Of a stretch of 64,000 nucleotides of DNA, positions 26,233-37,527 are shown one piece after another. How positions within the stretch are numbered: position 1 is the first letter of the stretch; each line of letters opens with the position of its first letter. The notes beneath the pieces are model-generated. The model saw nothing but the letters and a program-made list of their open reading frames with translations, was not told the DNA's origin and made no database searches. The position numbers were made by a program, and so were the translations under genes. This stretch comes from Eudromia elegans (lineage: Eukaryota > Chordata > Aves > Tinamiformes > Tinamidae). The stretch is from assembly GCA_003342815.1 (NCBI GenBank), contig PTEX01000273.1, positions 310,001 through 374,000 of the forward strand, written 5' to 3'.

Positions 26233-26575
26233 AGTGAACTGTGGCAGGACACCCTGCCGCCACTGCAGGGGTCAGCGGGGAGAACGGTCCGTGGCCGGCG
26301 TGTGCCCACGAGTCGCAGTTATCAGGGTGAAACCTGTGGGGAACCGAGGGGCAGGAGCGCCGCAGGAGCGGGGAGCGGGCGGCGCGCCTCCGCTGGGCGC
26401 GGGCAGCGGGCTCCGAGGTGCAGCCTGGGCGCAGCGTGAGGCCGGGCTCCAGCAGCGCGCCCGCCGGCGGGCGTCGACCGCGTGTCGTCACCGCAACGAC
26501 GCAACGTCCTTGCGTCTTGGCGTGTGGAGAACACCGACACGCAGCTGCGTTCCGGGCGGCCGCTGCTGCTAACCA
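26225..26575. promoter_or_regulatory. Second CpG island, intergenic
   Basis: About 350 bases of GC-rich sequence with many CGs (for example CGGGCGGCGCGCCTCCGC near 26376, and CGCCCGCCGGCGGGCGTCG near 26458) lie 7.6 kb above the MYO10 island. The flanks are AT-rich and a T-run follows at 26619. It is a candidate promoter of an unannotated transcript on either strand, or a CpG-rich enhancer. A minus frame of 144 codons across it is attributed to GC content. Confidence 0.7.
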
Positions 26576-29500
26576 GCACGCTGGCTGAACGGCAGGCTGA
26601 AAGCTTGAGGGAAGCAACTTTTTTTTTTTTTATTATTTTTTCCTTGATTTTAGCTAGAAGTGATGGGGGAAAGGTCTCTGGTCTCTTCTTATTTTCAAAT
26701 AAATAGGTGAATCCCTTCACAGGAAAAGCCCATGTTCAAAAAGAACAAACAAACATCAAAAGGCTAAGCTGGATGTCGTTAAAAACAAAATGTGTGCTAA
26801 ATCAGGGCTGTGCATTTTGTCTTTCCTGTTATTAATAGCACTCTCAGAGGATACTGACTCACTAGCTGACTGAAGTACTTGTGGTTTGGGACCAGCTCTG
26901 AGCCAATAATTCTAGCACCAGGGAAGCTCTACCCTTCTCTTTACGTAGGGAAGCTTCCAGGTCAACTTGTCCTGTTTTGCAACACCAACGACCATACGCA
27001 GCAAAGCTCTCAAGCTAGTCAGGGCTCTGAAACGGGAACCATCACCTACTATCTGGTGATATTATTCACCTGCCAGTGAGTGTTTCTGACAGGAAGCTCT
27101 CATGGGTTCAGTGGCCTTCAAGCACTTGCCCCTTCACACCCACTTGAACCAAGGGGTGGGTTTGCAACTTGTCACCTCAGCCTGCTCACGTGAGCGGGCG
27201 TTTGTCAGTCCCAGGCACTCCTCAGCCGCACGGCTTGGAGGGGCGCCCTGCACTTCTACACTTGCATTTGGTTTTGCTTCGTTCCCAGGCAGTGATATGT
27301 TAATGGGGAGAACATCTCTCTCAAGCTCTGTGCTGTGTTTTAACTTGAGCTATTTAGCTTGATTAGGAATTCAACCTCTCCTAACACTCGATGATGGGAT
27401 TACTTCTGTGGGAAGTGCCAGCCTTTAGGGAAAAGCAGGAACATAATTCAAACTGCAGGGAAAGTCACCTTCTCCCACTGCTCTGCAGGGTGCTACTTGG
27501 GACCTTCTAGCAGTCAGAAGCATTTTGATGTTTTCAGCATGTGACATAAACACTGTTAAAAGGGGGAATTACTGGTAGGGATTTGCTGCCTTCACACTAC
27601 ACAAGACATGCAACTTGTAGGAAATGGATTTTCTCAGCAGCAAGATGCTAAAGGATTCTCTTTGTCAGAGTACTTCAGGCAGAATATTGTCATTTTATGT
27701 TTTCCAGATATTTGGCCTGGCCTCCGCAAGTTAGCAATCCTGCTCTAATGTCATAATAAATTCTATACAAAAAGTATGCATTTTTAATTGTACCCCTGGC
27801 TGTGTAGCAACATTTAAACATTAGCAATAGTCTGAAGTGATTCTTAGAAGGACAGATACAAGAAACTCATTTAAGAAGGTTTGAATATTTAGGTCAAATA
27901 TTTCAATTTAGTCAATGGGTTCTAAGTACAGAAATGTACAAGCTTCTCATGGGGGCTGGCACAACCACTCAGCTACATGAAGATTAGTTTGTGCTGAAGT
28001 CTTTGCTGAGCTGAATCAAAGAACTGTAACCTCCCCCTACTATGGTGCCTTAAGTCTCCAATAACTACTGTTTAGCAATAAAATCCGGGAACCTGAAGCA
28101 ACATTTAAGCAACTGAAATGTTATTTTTCAAATCTTTCCCTTTCAAAACACTTCAGGTAGATAATGCTGTTTATACTCAACACAGTTGAAGCTTGACAGT
28201 TTACTCAACTAGAAGCTGCTCCCTGCAATTTTACTAGAAACGTGCTGGGATTTACAGCTGTGCAGCTGAGGGACAAACTAAGTTCAGGCAGCTGGACTGC
28301 GCCCTGAACAGCATCACAGCGGGAAAATATCCACAGCTTCAGCCAAGAAGCTGCTGCTCAGGTCTCAGCCTGCGACTGCTCGTTAGCACGTTCCGCTTCG
28401 CAGGGGTGGCAAACCCCTAACTCCTTGGGCCTCGGTGCGGGGAAGGCGGCACGCTGCACGCTGCATGCATGCTGCAGGGATCCCGGGGTCTGCCTGCCCC
28501 GGCGTTAGAGAGCTGGTCCCAACCAGTGCAATGCACCCATACGGAGCTGCTGCAAAGGAAGCATCTACAACAACCTAATTCAACAGCCAGCTTCCTCACT
28601 TATGTGCCTGGGCAATGCCTGCGAGTTAAGAGGTCTCTACTCCTTTAAAACTATCCAAAGTTAGCTTTTTTTCCCTTTTCGAGGGAACGAGGTTTGTTTT
28701 CTGTGTGACCTTAAATTACCCACGCTATATAAACGCGTGGTATGATCAGGACACTCATACTGACCACTTCTTCCTCCCCCAGCATCTTTTGTCCAAACTA
28801 CATGAGAGCCATTCATGAGATTTTCTCCATTCAATCTTACAGTATTCCCCAAAAATTCAAAGGCAGAATTGATTTTCCAAAATCTAATGCCAGCAGGAAA
28901 CAGAATGTAGACTGGAGCGTTCTCGTCTTGAGAAAGAGGCTGACAAAGAGAATATTGTCCTCGTTTTGTAGAAGTTTATTGTCCAAAATGCTTTGACCAA
29001 GCATTTAGATGTATCTATATGTTTCTCTGTAGCACAATTTGAAATGCTGGCAAAACAGCATCAGTGTTCACAATGCAATAATCTCATGAGATCTTTTGCA
29101 ATTTGTGCTTGTCCTGCTAAAGCAGCAGCCAATACAGGCAACTTACGCTTAAACCAGCCAGCTTTAAAATTGAGCATTATACAATGGAGAAATAAGAGTT
29201 ATCAAATGGTGTTGATTCAACTGCTGGCATTTGCAATGCAGTAAAGCACCTTGAGGTAGAAGTAGTGGTCAGCTTTGGAAAATCTTTCAAAATAAAGCAT
29301 ATGTGACATATAGCCCTTAAACATGCACATCACAAAGCTAACACTGCCATTCTTATCACTAGCAATCAGAGTCCAAACCATTATCTAAGTTCAGCTCTGT
29401 TTTGAAAGATCTCTGCAAACTGGTGAGTTTGGGTGCTTTAGTTACACAGTGAGAAACATATGCATTTCACAGCTGTTTCATGGGCTGAAACTTATGCAGT

Positions 29501-32500
29501 GAGAATGGAGACTAGATCCTGGATATAGCTTTAAGGTAACCTGTTTTTATTTAAACAGAAAAGAGAGGGCAATCAGAGACCTGCTTTCCTTTCCACTTAG
29601 GCTTTCTTTCCCCCAGTGATAAATCCATCCATTTAAGGAAGTCCTATCAGTATGATGCAGAAGTAGAGAAAATTCAATGGTCAAATTTGAGAGGAAAAAA
29701 AATACCACTAGATAGAAATGCTAAAAGATGAGCTTTGTAGGAAGTTCTGTAGTAATTAATAAGCTATTCATCCTGAAGTCTTAGAGGGCAGAGCTGGATG
29801 AACGTAGGTCTGTACACAGACGTAGTTCAGGATAGCATGATAGAGAAAAACTACCAGATTTACATTACAGAGCAGAGGTTTTCTTTTTATTTTCTTTTTT
29901 TTCCCCCTACTGTTTTTACTATAGTACTTAAGGTTAACAAAACACCACTGACTTGAGGGGAGGTGACAAGAGATATAGTAAACAAGCTGTTATTGATTTG
30001 GCTCAGAGAACGAAATACCCACTGACCCATCCTTACCTCAGATATTTACTGCTGCTTTTGCTTAGCGCTAGATGACAGCTAGCATGACAGATGTCCTTTA
30101 TATTTGTGATATATAAACATTGTAGTTTGCTGGACTACAAAAATAAAAGACACTTCAGAATGTTATTTGTACTGCACAAATTTAAAAAGTCTCTTTAATA
30201 CAAGAGAAAGATCTTAATATTCTCACTGAAAGAAATGGACATGTGTGTTTATATGTCCATAAATGTCTGAATACAAGTTTTCAGCTTCCTCATTTATTAT
30301 CAAAATTAACACATCAGTTATCTTGCCCAATTATAAACAATTTTAATTGTACTATCATAGTTTATGATATCATTGAGAGCTCCTGACAGATTTATTATTA
30401 TAAATGAATTACAACTAGCTGTAAACTATAGGACTGTAGTTCTGTCAAAAGACAGAAGCAATGTCACAAACCTCAAGAGCGACCTGATTCACTAAAGCCC
30501 CAGGGGAATGACTGTGCTCTGCAGCTCTGACTTCCTTTGCAATTTTACAGGCACTGTGAGGAAATGTTTATACATTCACATCTCCTTGCTCAGACTCCCT
30601 TCTCTCAACTTACCCTGCTTCATCCTTCCCTCCCTTTCATGATTCATACCTTCACACTGGGCCCTTTGCCATAGGTGACAGCAGTAGTCACTGGTTCAGC
30701 TGCCGGGATGATGACTTCCGATCTCTGCCTACCCTAACTCAAACTATCACTGCTTGAACTGCCCTCTGCAGAGAAATCAGCAAAACCGAACGTGGGTTGG
30801 TGTCTACGACGGGTCCACAGGCCGGTGCACTGGCTAAGCCACCAGTGCGAGTGGCTGTGTTAACGTGCTGGGCAGAGAACTGGTTACCCGTGGAGTGCTA
30901 CATCCCTCCTCCCACCACCACTGTTCTCATGTATGTCAGTGTATGCACACAGGAGGCCCAGGTAAGCTGCTCCTCCTTGGTTTCCACAGCCCTGGAAGAA
31001 ATGGTTTCTGCCCTCCTTAGAGGAGCAAGCAAGGTCATGTAGAAGTTTAGCCCTTTTGATAATGTGTTTTGCATTTCCTTGGCCAATTTGGACTGCACGG
31101 AAGGGTGCCTGGTGAAATTTGCTTCTCAGTGAGGGACTTGCAGGTTACCTTCTTGCTGTTTGTGACAGCTGGTCATCCAACCCATTTATGACTGACTTGT
31201 ATTTGGCAATTATAGTTACTACAGTTGTAGTTCCTTCCTTTCTTGTGTGGAAAGAGAAGATATTCCATCCAGTACTTGATTCCTGAAAGGTTTGGGGATT
31301 TGCAAATCAAGAATAAGGACCAGTAACTAGCCAATACCATGATAGGTGTTGCCCACTGCCAATGTCCCAGTGCTCCCAGTGCTCCCACTGCCAACCAGCT
31401 GAACAGTCTCAAAACATGATGCCCTGGGCTCTGACGCTTTCCCCATATGAAGGATGTAAAAAGTGAATTTCTTCCAACTTTTTTGATTAGCAGGGTTACA
31501 AAGAAATTAGTGATACTTGGATTTCCTTTGCACATCCCATCCTCTATGATTTAGATATCTCGCTTAAAAGAAATCTTCTTTAACGAAATGCCAAAGAAAT
31601 AAATGCCTCAGGCTGTCTTCCCCAGTCTGCATTTTAACATTTTTGTTGCTTTCTGAAAATGTAACAGAGAAAGGCACACTGAAAGGGTTAAGTAAATCCA
31701 ACAGCTAGCAGCGAGACCCCCGATCCCAGAGCTGCAAAAAGCCAGGACTTGCAGAATTTGGCTCTTGGAAACAGATTATACAGGTGGAGAAATGACAGCT
31801 GCGTATGATCATAGCCAAGGAGCAAATTAAAATTGCTCTTGGAATTCCCTTGCAATTAGTGCAGGGACACTGCACATGAAAGTCAGTGCTCACAAGTCTG
31901 GGATTTCACAGAGCGAGATGAATGCTTATGACACTGGCTCTGTTTCAGTATGATTAGCAGTAATTAAGCAGGGGAAAAACCTCTGCAGACCAGAAGATCT
32001 CAGACCCCATTTTAAAAACTTTTTGGGAAAAAAAAAATCAAAGAATGTGTAGGCCATTTTGAGTTGGAATCCACATCCATCTAATTTGTAATATAACCAT
32101 TCATAGAATGTACTTAATGAGACTGTAAACATCCTTGCAATAACTGCTTGTTAGATGCATTACCTTAGTCAAAGTGTGTTAAGAAAGTTCAGATAATTTT
32201 CCCCAAGAACACTCCATTTTCACCACCAGTTTATCAGCAGATGAATTAAGAGTAGCCAAAACACAAACCAGCAAAGGAGAATGACCCAATCTCGATAAAT
32301 GATTTCTTCCTTTGGAGAGTAGTTGGTCAGAGGAAAATGAATTGAAACAGAAATCATCTTCATTTGTAATTTTGATTCTTCAGAGAAAACATATGTTCAG
32401 TTTTAAGTGCATGAGCAGTCCCATCTGGGGTTAATGGAAAAGTCTCTCACACATTGAGCATTTATATCGATGTGAAAAAGTGGATTTTTTTGGAAGACTC

Positions 32501-32892
32501 ATTTTGTTTTGCAGAGGTTACCTCTTGATGTATTGCATATAAGGACTGCAGTAACTTACTACTAAGATAACCAACTGAAGTCAAATCTGAAAGTACAATA
32601 AGTCTCCTGTCAAAATGGCCATGTGATATTTTGACTTTTTCCCTCCTCCAATAAAGTATACGTCCCGTTTTCCCAAGAGAAGTTTTTGAAAAATGTGTGG
32701 AAACTACCTACCACAAAGCATTGCACAATGGCAGAGGTGGGACAAAATCAAACAGCTATAAATGGCCGTTTTGTGGTGTCACTATGTTAAACAAGAATTA
32801 AAACCCTTTTAAATGCATATACTTTAAAAAAAACATCTGTCAGTCCTCTTCAATGTTTGAGGTTAGAGGCTCCTTGGCAGGAAGTCCACACT
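26576..32892. other. Gene-free intergenic stretch
   Basis: No coding exon, RNA gene or identifiable mobile element was found. The stretch contains T-rich runs at 26619-26640 and 29881-29905, a three-copy 9-base tandem (CCCAGTGCT-like) at 31366-31392, and AT-rich low-repeat blocks near 27.7-28.2 and 30.1-30.4 kb that have the look of conserved noncoding sequence, which cannot be shown from one genome. Confidence 0.55.
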
Positions 32893-33209
32893 GAAGAAAA
32901 AAAAGGAAAGAAGAGAAAAGAAGAGAAAAGGAAAGAAGAGAAAAGAAGAGAAAAGAAGAGAAAAGGAAAGAAGAGAAAAGAAGAGAAAAGAAGAGAAAAG
33001 GAAAGGAAAGGAAAGGAAAGGAAAGAAAAGAAAAGAAAAGAAAAGAAAAGAAAAGAAAAGAAAAGAAAAGAAAAGAAAAGAAAAGAAAAGAAAAGAAAAG
33101 AAAAGAAAAGAAAANAAAGAAAAGAAAAGAAAAGAAAAGAAAAGAAAAGAAAAGAAAAGAAAAGAAAAGAAAAGAAAAGAAAAGAAAAGAAAAGAAAAGA
33201 AAAGAAAAA
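32893..33209. repeat. (GAAAA)n pentanucleotide satellite with variant-repeat head
   Basis: About 317 bases consist of purines only on the plus strand. The first third is a mosaic of AAGAG, AAAAG and GAAAG units in higher-order blocks, then come five GGAAA-type units, then about 40 nearly pure AAAAG units. A single N sits at 33115, and the unit right after it is four bases (AAAG), so the repeat phase shifts there. Open frames across it on both strands are repeat artefacts. Such homopurine tracts are length-polymorphic and can form triplex DNA. Confidence 0.97.
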
Positions 33210-33892
33210 TAATAAAAAAGGAGTAAACCCTGCATGGGGATTTACTCGTTTTCCAGCTCTGAGACCCATGTGATCCACTGTAGAAAGAACACAGGAAAGT
33301 ACAGCAACAGCAGTAAGCAAAATGCAAAAATTAATTCTATGCTTTGTTTATTATTGTTTAATCTAAAAGCCCTGCAAACTGATGAGCAAGTGTTGCAAGA
33401 ACATCATGAACGTGCCTTTCTTCTGGCCACATCTGGAAAATTCCTCAGAATTTCAACTTTTCACCTTAAAGGCTCTGAAGAGTAAAGCAAGGAGATCAGA
33501 CATCCATTAATAATCACTCAGGGCTCTTCTGAGGTCAGTTAACCCTTACAACAGGTATAAAGTTAAGAGGTAACATGTCAGCCTCAAAACTAAAATCAGG
33601 TTATCACTCAAAGTTTCAGAAGAGCTTTTGACAATCTTTCTTTCCCCCTCTATTTTATCTCCCATTGAAACAGAGTGCAATGGCTTTCATACCCGAAGGC
33701 AAATACACTTTTGCTTCTTTGAAATAAAATTTTGGCATGGAATTTAAAAGCAGCGGAAAACACAAGTACACTCCAAAGACATTCTGCCTGCTTAATTTAA
33801 ACAACAGGATATGGTTAGAACTAACCAGATGCTGAAGTTTGGATTCATTCTTTGCATGTTTTCAATGTTTGCTTGCAAGCTTTCTAGGAAGA

Positions 33893-34095
33893 CATCATAG
33901 AATCACAGAATCATTACGGTTGGAAAAGATCATCATGGTCAAGTCCAACCATAAACCCATCACTGCCCTGCCTGCTAAACTTTGTGCTCAGGTGCCTCAT
34001 CTACATGTTTCCTCAGCACTGCCAGGGACAGTGACTTCACTACTACCATGGGCAGCCTGTTCCAATACTTCACTACTCTTTCCATGTTGAAATTA
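33893..34095 (-). mobile_element. CR1 LINE 3' end, truncated
   Basis: The plus strand begins CATAGAATCACAGAATCATT, then GGTTGGAAAAGATCATC and AAGTCCAACC, and continues to GGCAGCCTGTTCCAATACTT. This is the reverse complement of the 3' part of avian CR1. The element is therefore on the minus strand with its 3' tail at 33893 and is 5'-truncated, as is usual for CR1. It is moderately diverged. Only the noncoding 3' tail and the last part of ORF2 could be present. Confidence 0.92.
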
Positions 34096-34502
34096 CACAG
34101 GGGATAGAGGGAGGACCAAAGTGTCTCTTAGCACCCTTTAGTTTGAAACCCTTAGAAAGCACAAGAAAGCTCACACCGAGGCTGATGTGAGGTGCTGAAG
34201 GATGTGCAGGGGATGGGGAAAGGCTCCCGGGCTTGCCAGGTTTCTCCAGCATAACTGCTGCCTTGCCGTGGGACCCTCACTGCTTTGCTGGGCTGCTCTT
34301 AAGTGGCTGCCAGGGCTTGGCCTTGCTCCTCAGGGGTGGCCACCTGAGCAAGCTCAGGCACAGAGGCAGTGGCCATCCTGCCTTTGCCCTGCTGCTGGCT
34401 CTGTGTGCGTCAGCAGAGGGTGGCATGACCTGGCATGGGCACCCTCACACCCTTACAAGATCTATAAGTGGATCAGTCATGGGCAGGGGGTCATTTCAGC
34501 AG
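34096..34502. other. GC-richer spacer between two CR1 fragments
   Basis: About 400 bases separate the two CR1 copies. The part from 34190 is GC-rich with frames of 103-107 codons on plus that show no family resemblance. It is not clearly part of either element. Confidence 0.35.
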
Positions 34503-34840
34503 TCACAGAATCACAGAATGGTTAAGGTTGGAAGGGACCTCTAGAGATCATCTAGTCCAACCTCCCTGCTCCACTGGGACACCCAGAGCACGTGGCACAG
34601 GATGGCAGCCAGGCGGGGTTGGAAGATCTCCAGAGAAGGAGACTCCACAGCCTCTCTGGGCAGCCTGTGCCAGGGCTCCGTCACCCTCACAGGAAAGAAG
34701 TTCTTCCTCACATGGACATGGAACTTCCTGTGTTTCCATTTGTACCCCTTTCCCCTTGTTCTGTCACTGGCCACCACTGAGAAGAGCTTGGCTCCATCCT
34801 CTTTATATTCTCCCTTCAGGTATTTGTACATGTTGATCAG
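34503..34840 (-). mobile_element. CR1 LINE 3' end with ORF2 tail
   Basis: The plus strand begins TCACAGAATCACAGAATGGT, then GGTTGGAAGGGACCTCTAGA and GATCATCTAGTCCAACCTCC, which is close to CR1 consensus in antisense. The minus-strand translation includes YKYLKGEYKEDGAKLFSV and RLPREAVESPSLEIFQPRL, the C-terminal end of CR1 ORF2. The copy is 5'-truncated near 34840 and is better preserved, so probably younger, than its neighbour at 33.9 kb. Both share the same orientation. Confidence 0.95.
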
Positions 34841-35526
34841 ACTGTCCAAGTGGATCACAGGCCTGCAAGAAGTGAGACGACAAAGTGTTTTTTCTAAGTG
34901 CTTACCCTCCCACCCCAAGAAAAACAAAAAGAATGTGTTGTATTTAATTGAATTTTCAGCCCAGAATAAAGTGTCAGTGGAAATGGGAAGACACATGCCA
35001 AAAGAACCAATGGTTTGGTGGTTAAGGCAGCTCATCTGCTGTGGGGGATAATAAAGCCCAGATCCTGCTTTCAATTAGGAGATGCAATTTTCTTGATAGT
35101 AATTTCTATTGTTTTTTATTAATATCATGAGCAAATCTAAATTTACATTTGAGAGGTCAAAACTCATTTGACTGAGCTATTTATAGTGCATGATATAAAA
35201 GATAGCTTTCATTCCCTGCGTGTGAACTTTTAATAAATCTATGTTTGTATTAGTTGGCCAACTTTGAACTGAGAAGTAGATCGATTCATAAACATTAAGA
35301 ATTAATCTATTAACAATTAATTATTCTATCTAGGTTTTTCCAAGTTTATATGTGCCTGCAAAATATGTGCTAGATACCAGATGTGAAAAAAAGAACATGA
35401 CAAAGTGAATGACTTCCTCACCAAATTTACATACATACCCATGTTCAGTGTTTGTCCTTCTGCCTTTCTCCCCTTACTTCCACATAAAACCACAGTGATG
35501 TTAATGTTTTGAGTTAAATTATAAGT

Positions 35527-35567
35527 TTATATATATATATATATATATATTTGTTTGTTTGTTTTTT
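35527..35567. repeat. (TA)n then (TTTG)n compound microsatellite
   Basis: About 12 TA units run directly into about four TTTG units and a short T run. Confidence 0.95.
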
Positions 35568-37491
35568 ACTATTGTGAAAATAGCAGCAGAATTTGGTCCC
35601 CAGTGGAATAAAACTGTAGCAATATTTTAGATATTTTAGGCATAGTATTATGTTTTCTGACAAATCCTTGACACTGAGGCTCACATCTTGATCTGAGCTC
35701 GCTGTCTCAAAGCTTTAGAGCTTTCTTCAGCCTTGGTATTATATCCACTTGTTGATATTTTCCTACTTCTTATACTTTTTAATTTAATACTACCCTAATA
35801 AATCACAAGGGCCCCTGCAAGCTCCATCAGAAGCAACAGGACGGCAAGCCCAGCAGGGAACTAGGGCAGGCTTGTGTCCGCAGCAAACCATGTCCCTGCA
35901 TGGTGTGCAGGTGAGAGCTCACCCTAAGGCATAGGAAACTATAAATGCATCAGCAGAGCTAATGGCCACTCTTCTTCCAGGCCTTAACTCGCTTCTTTCC
36001 ATGTGTATGAGTGTGCAGACAGAGAACCCCACCGTCACTCAAAACTCGGTTTAGCCTAGTCATGACTAGAGTTGCTGATTTATTCACAAAGCTTTGGGGA
36101 CTGTTTTTCTTGCAAAAACACACTGAGACTAATTCATGTGCTCAGGTCCCTGACACTCATAATTGTTTATAGAAATAAACCATTCATAGATAAGAATCTA
36201 GAAAGCCTCACGTTTATAATTTTAACAGCATCTTTTGTGTAGGGATCTCAACGCCTTTTACTAATATTAAAGACACTCAAACACTCCGTGTGTTAGTCAC
36301 ATTTGGAGCAAAAGGTGACACACAAAGAGGTACAGTAATTTGGCGAAAAAAGGACAAAGAACCCAGACATCCTGGTCTTGTGCCTTCAGTCCGAGAACAA
36401 TCCTGCTGAGACCAAGCATTCAGTCTGCCCTGCTAAAATTAGCTAATTAATAGGATTACAAAGAGAGAGCTTAGACTTGAGTAGGCCCTCTAACAGAAAT
36501 ATACTTTCTAGCACTTGAAAGAGTGTCTGTTGTGAAGCCATATGAAGTAGAACACTTTCACCACTACCAAAAAGATTAACTTGTTCTTGTGCACACTGAA
36601 TAAGAGCACAAGAAATGAAAAGAAAAAATAAATATCACCAGACACGATCATCTGAGAAACGGAAAAAGAATCAAGGAATCTATCCAAAACCTTAGCCTAT
36701 ACAGGAACATTTTCAGCCACATATGATATGTTGGTTAAAAAAAGAACAACCCGAAATATATGCCTCTTAAGAGATCTATAGCAATAGATATTTGCAGAAG
36801 TGCAAAATGAATAACATTAGGGGTTAGGTGAATAGGAAGTGTTTACATTTAAAAATCAGAAAGCTGATTCAAAAATCAACAGGTTGCTAACCCAATATCC
36901 ACGTTTGGAAGGAGTCTCTTCCCTGAATTCAGAGACCAATTTTGAAAGAAGATTTGGTTCTATCAGGTCAGAACGGAGTTAACAATATCTAGGAATGAAT
37001 TCTTTTATCAGGTTAACAACAATGCAGAAGTGCCCTAATCTATACGAAAGATCATTACCTAATAAGATAAATAAAGGTATTTACTGCTAATATGAATTAT
37101 CTTATCTAGTACAAAATAACTTACGGGTAGATTAGCAACTCAGCTTGCTCTGACTTCTGACCATGGAAAGCTCTACTCATTTTTCACTTCTCCCGTGAAG
37201 CTGCTTTCAGCCATCTTATTTTCTTCTGGCATAAGTAAAATTCAACTGAACATATGCTTCCTACAATTATTATTCATAAGCACCAAGCTGTTCCGTGTAT
37301 TTTCAGGTTCTTCTATGTCTTAAGCTTATCATGTGCTATTTCTTATGCCATTTTATAGTAAGTTAGGCATAAGAGATGTTATATTAAATATTAGATCTAC
37401 ATGAAGGGCTAAGGCAATGAAATATTTCAACTTAATGTGAATGCAGTAAAATTAAATAGGGAATTCTCTCTCAGGAAAATGATTCTGTAGA

Positions 37492-37527
37492 TGCCAGTAC
37501 ATCTGCCAGTACAGCTGCCAGTATGCT
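37492..37527. repeat. Three-copy 12-base tandem repeat
   Basis: The units TGCCAGTACATC, TGCCAGTACAGC and TGCCAGTATGCT follow each other without gaps. Confidence 0.9.

Noticed and set aside
32840-33327. Open frames of 131-156 codons reading Lys/Glu/Arg or Phe/Leu/Ser repeats
   Set aside because: They are direct translations of the GAAAA satellite and contain an undetermined residue at the N.
34405-34430. CTCF-like motif TCAGCAGAGGGTGGC (and a similar one near 42467)
   Set aside because: Each has at least two mismatches to the core consensus, including the key C after the G run.
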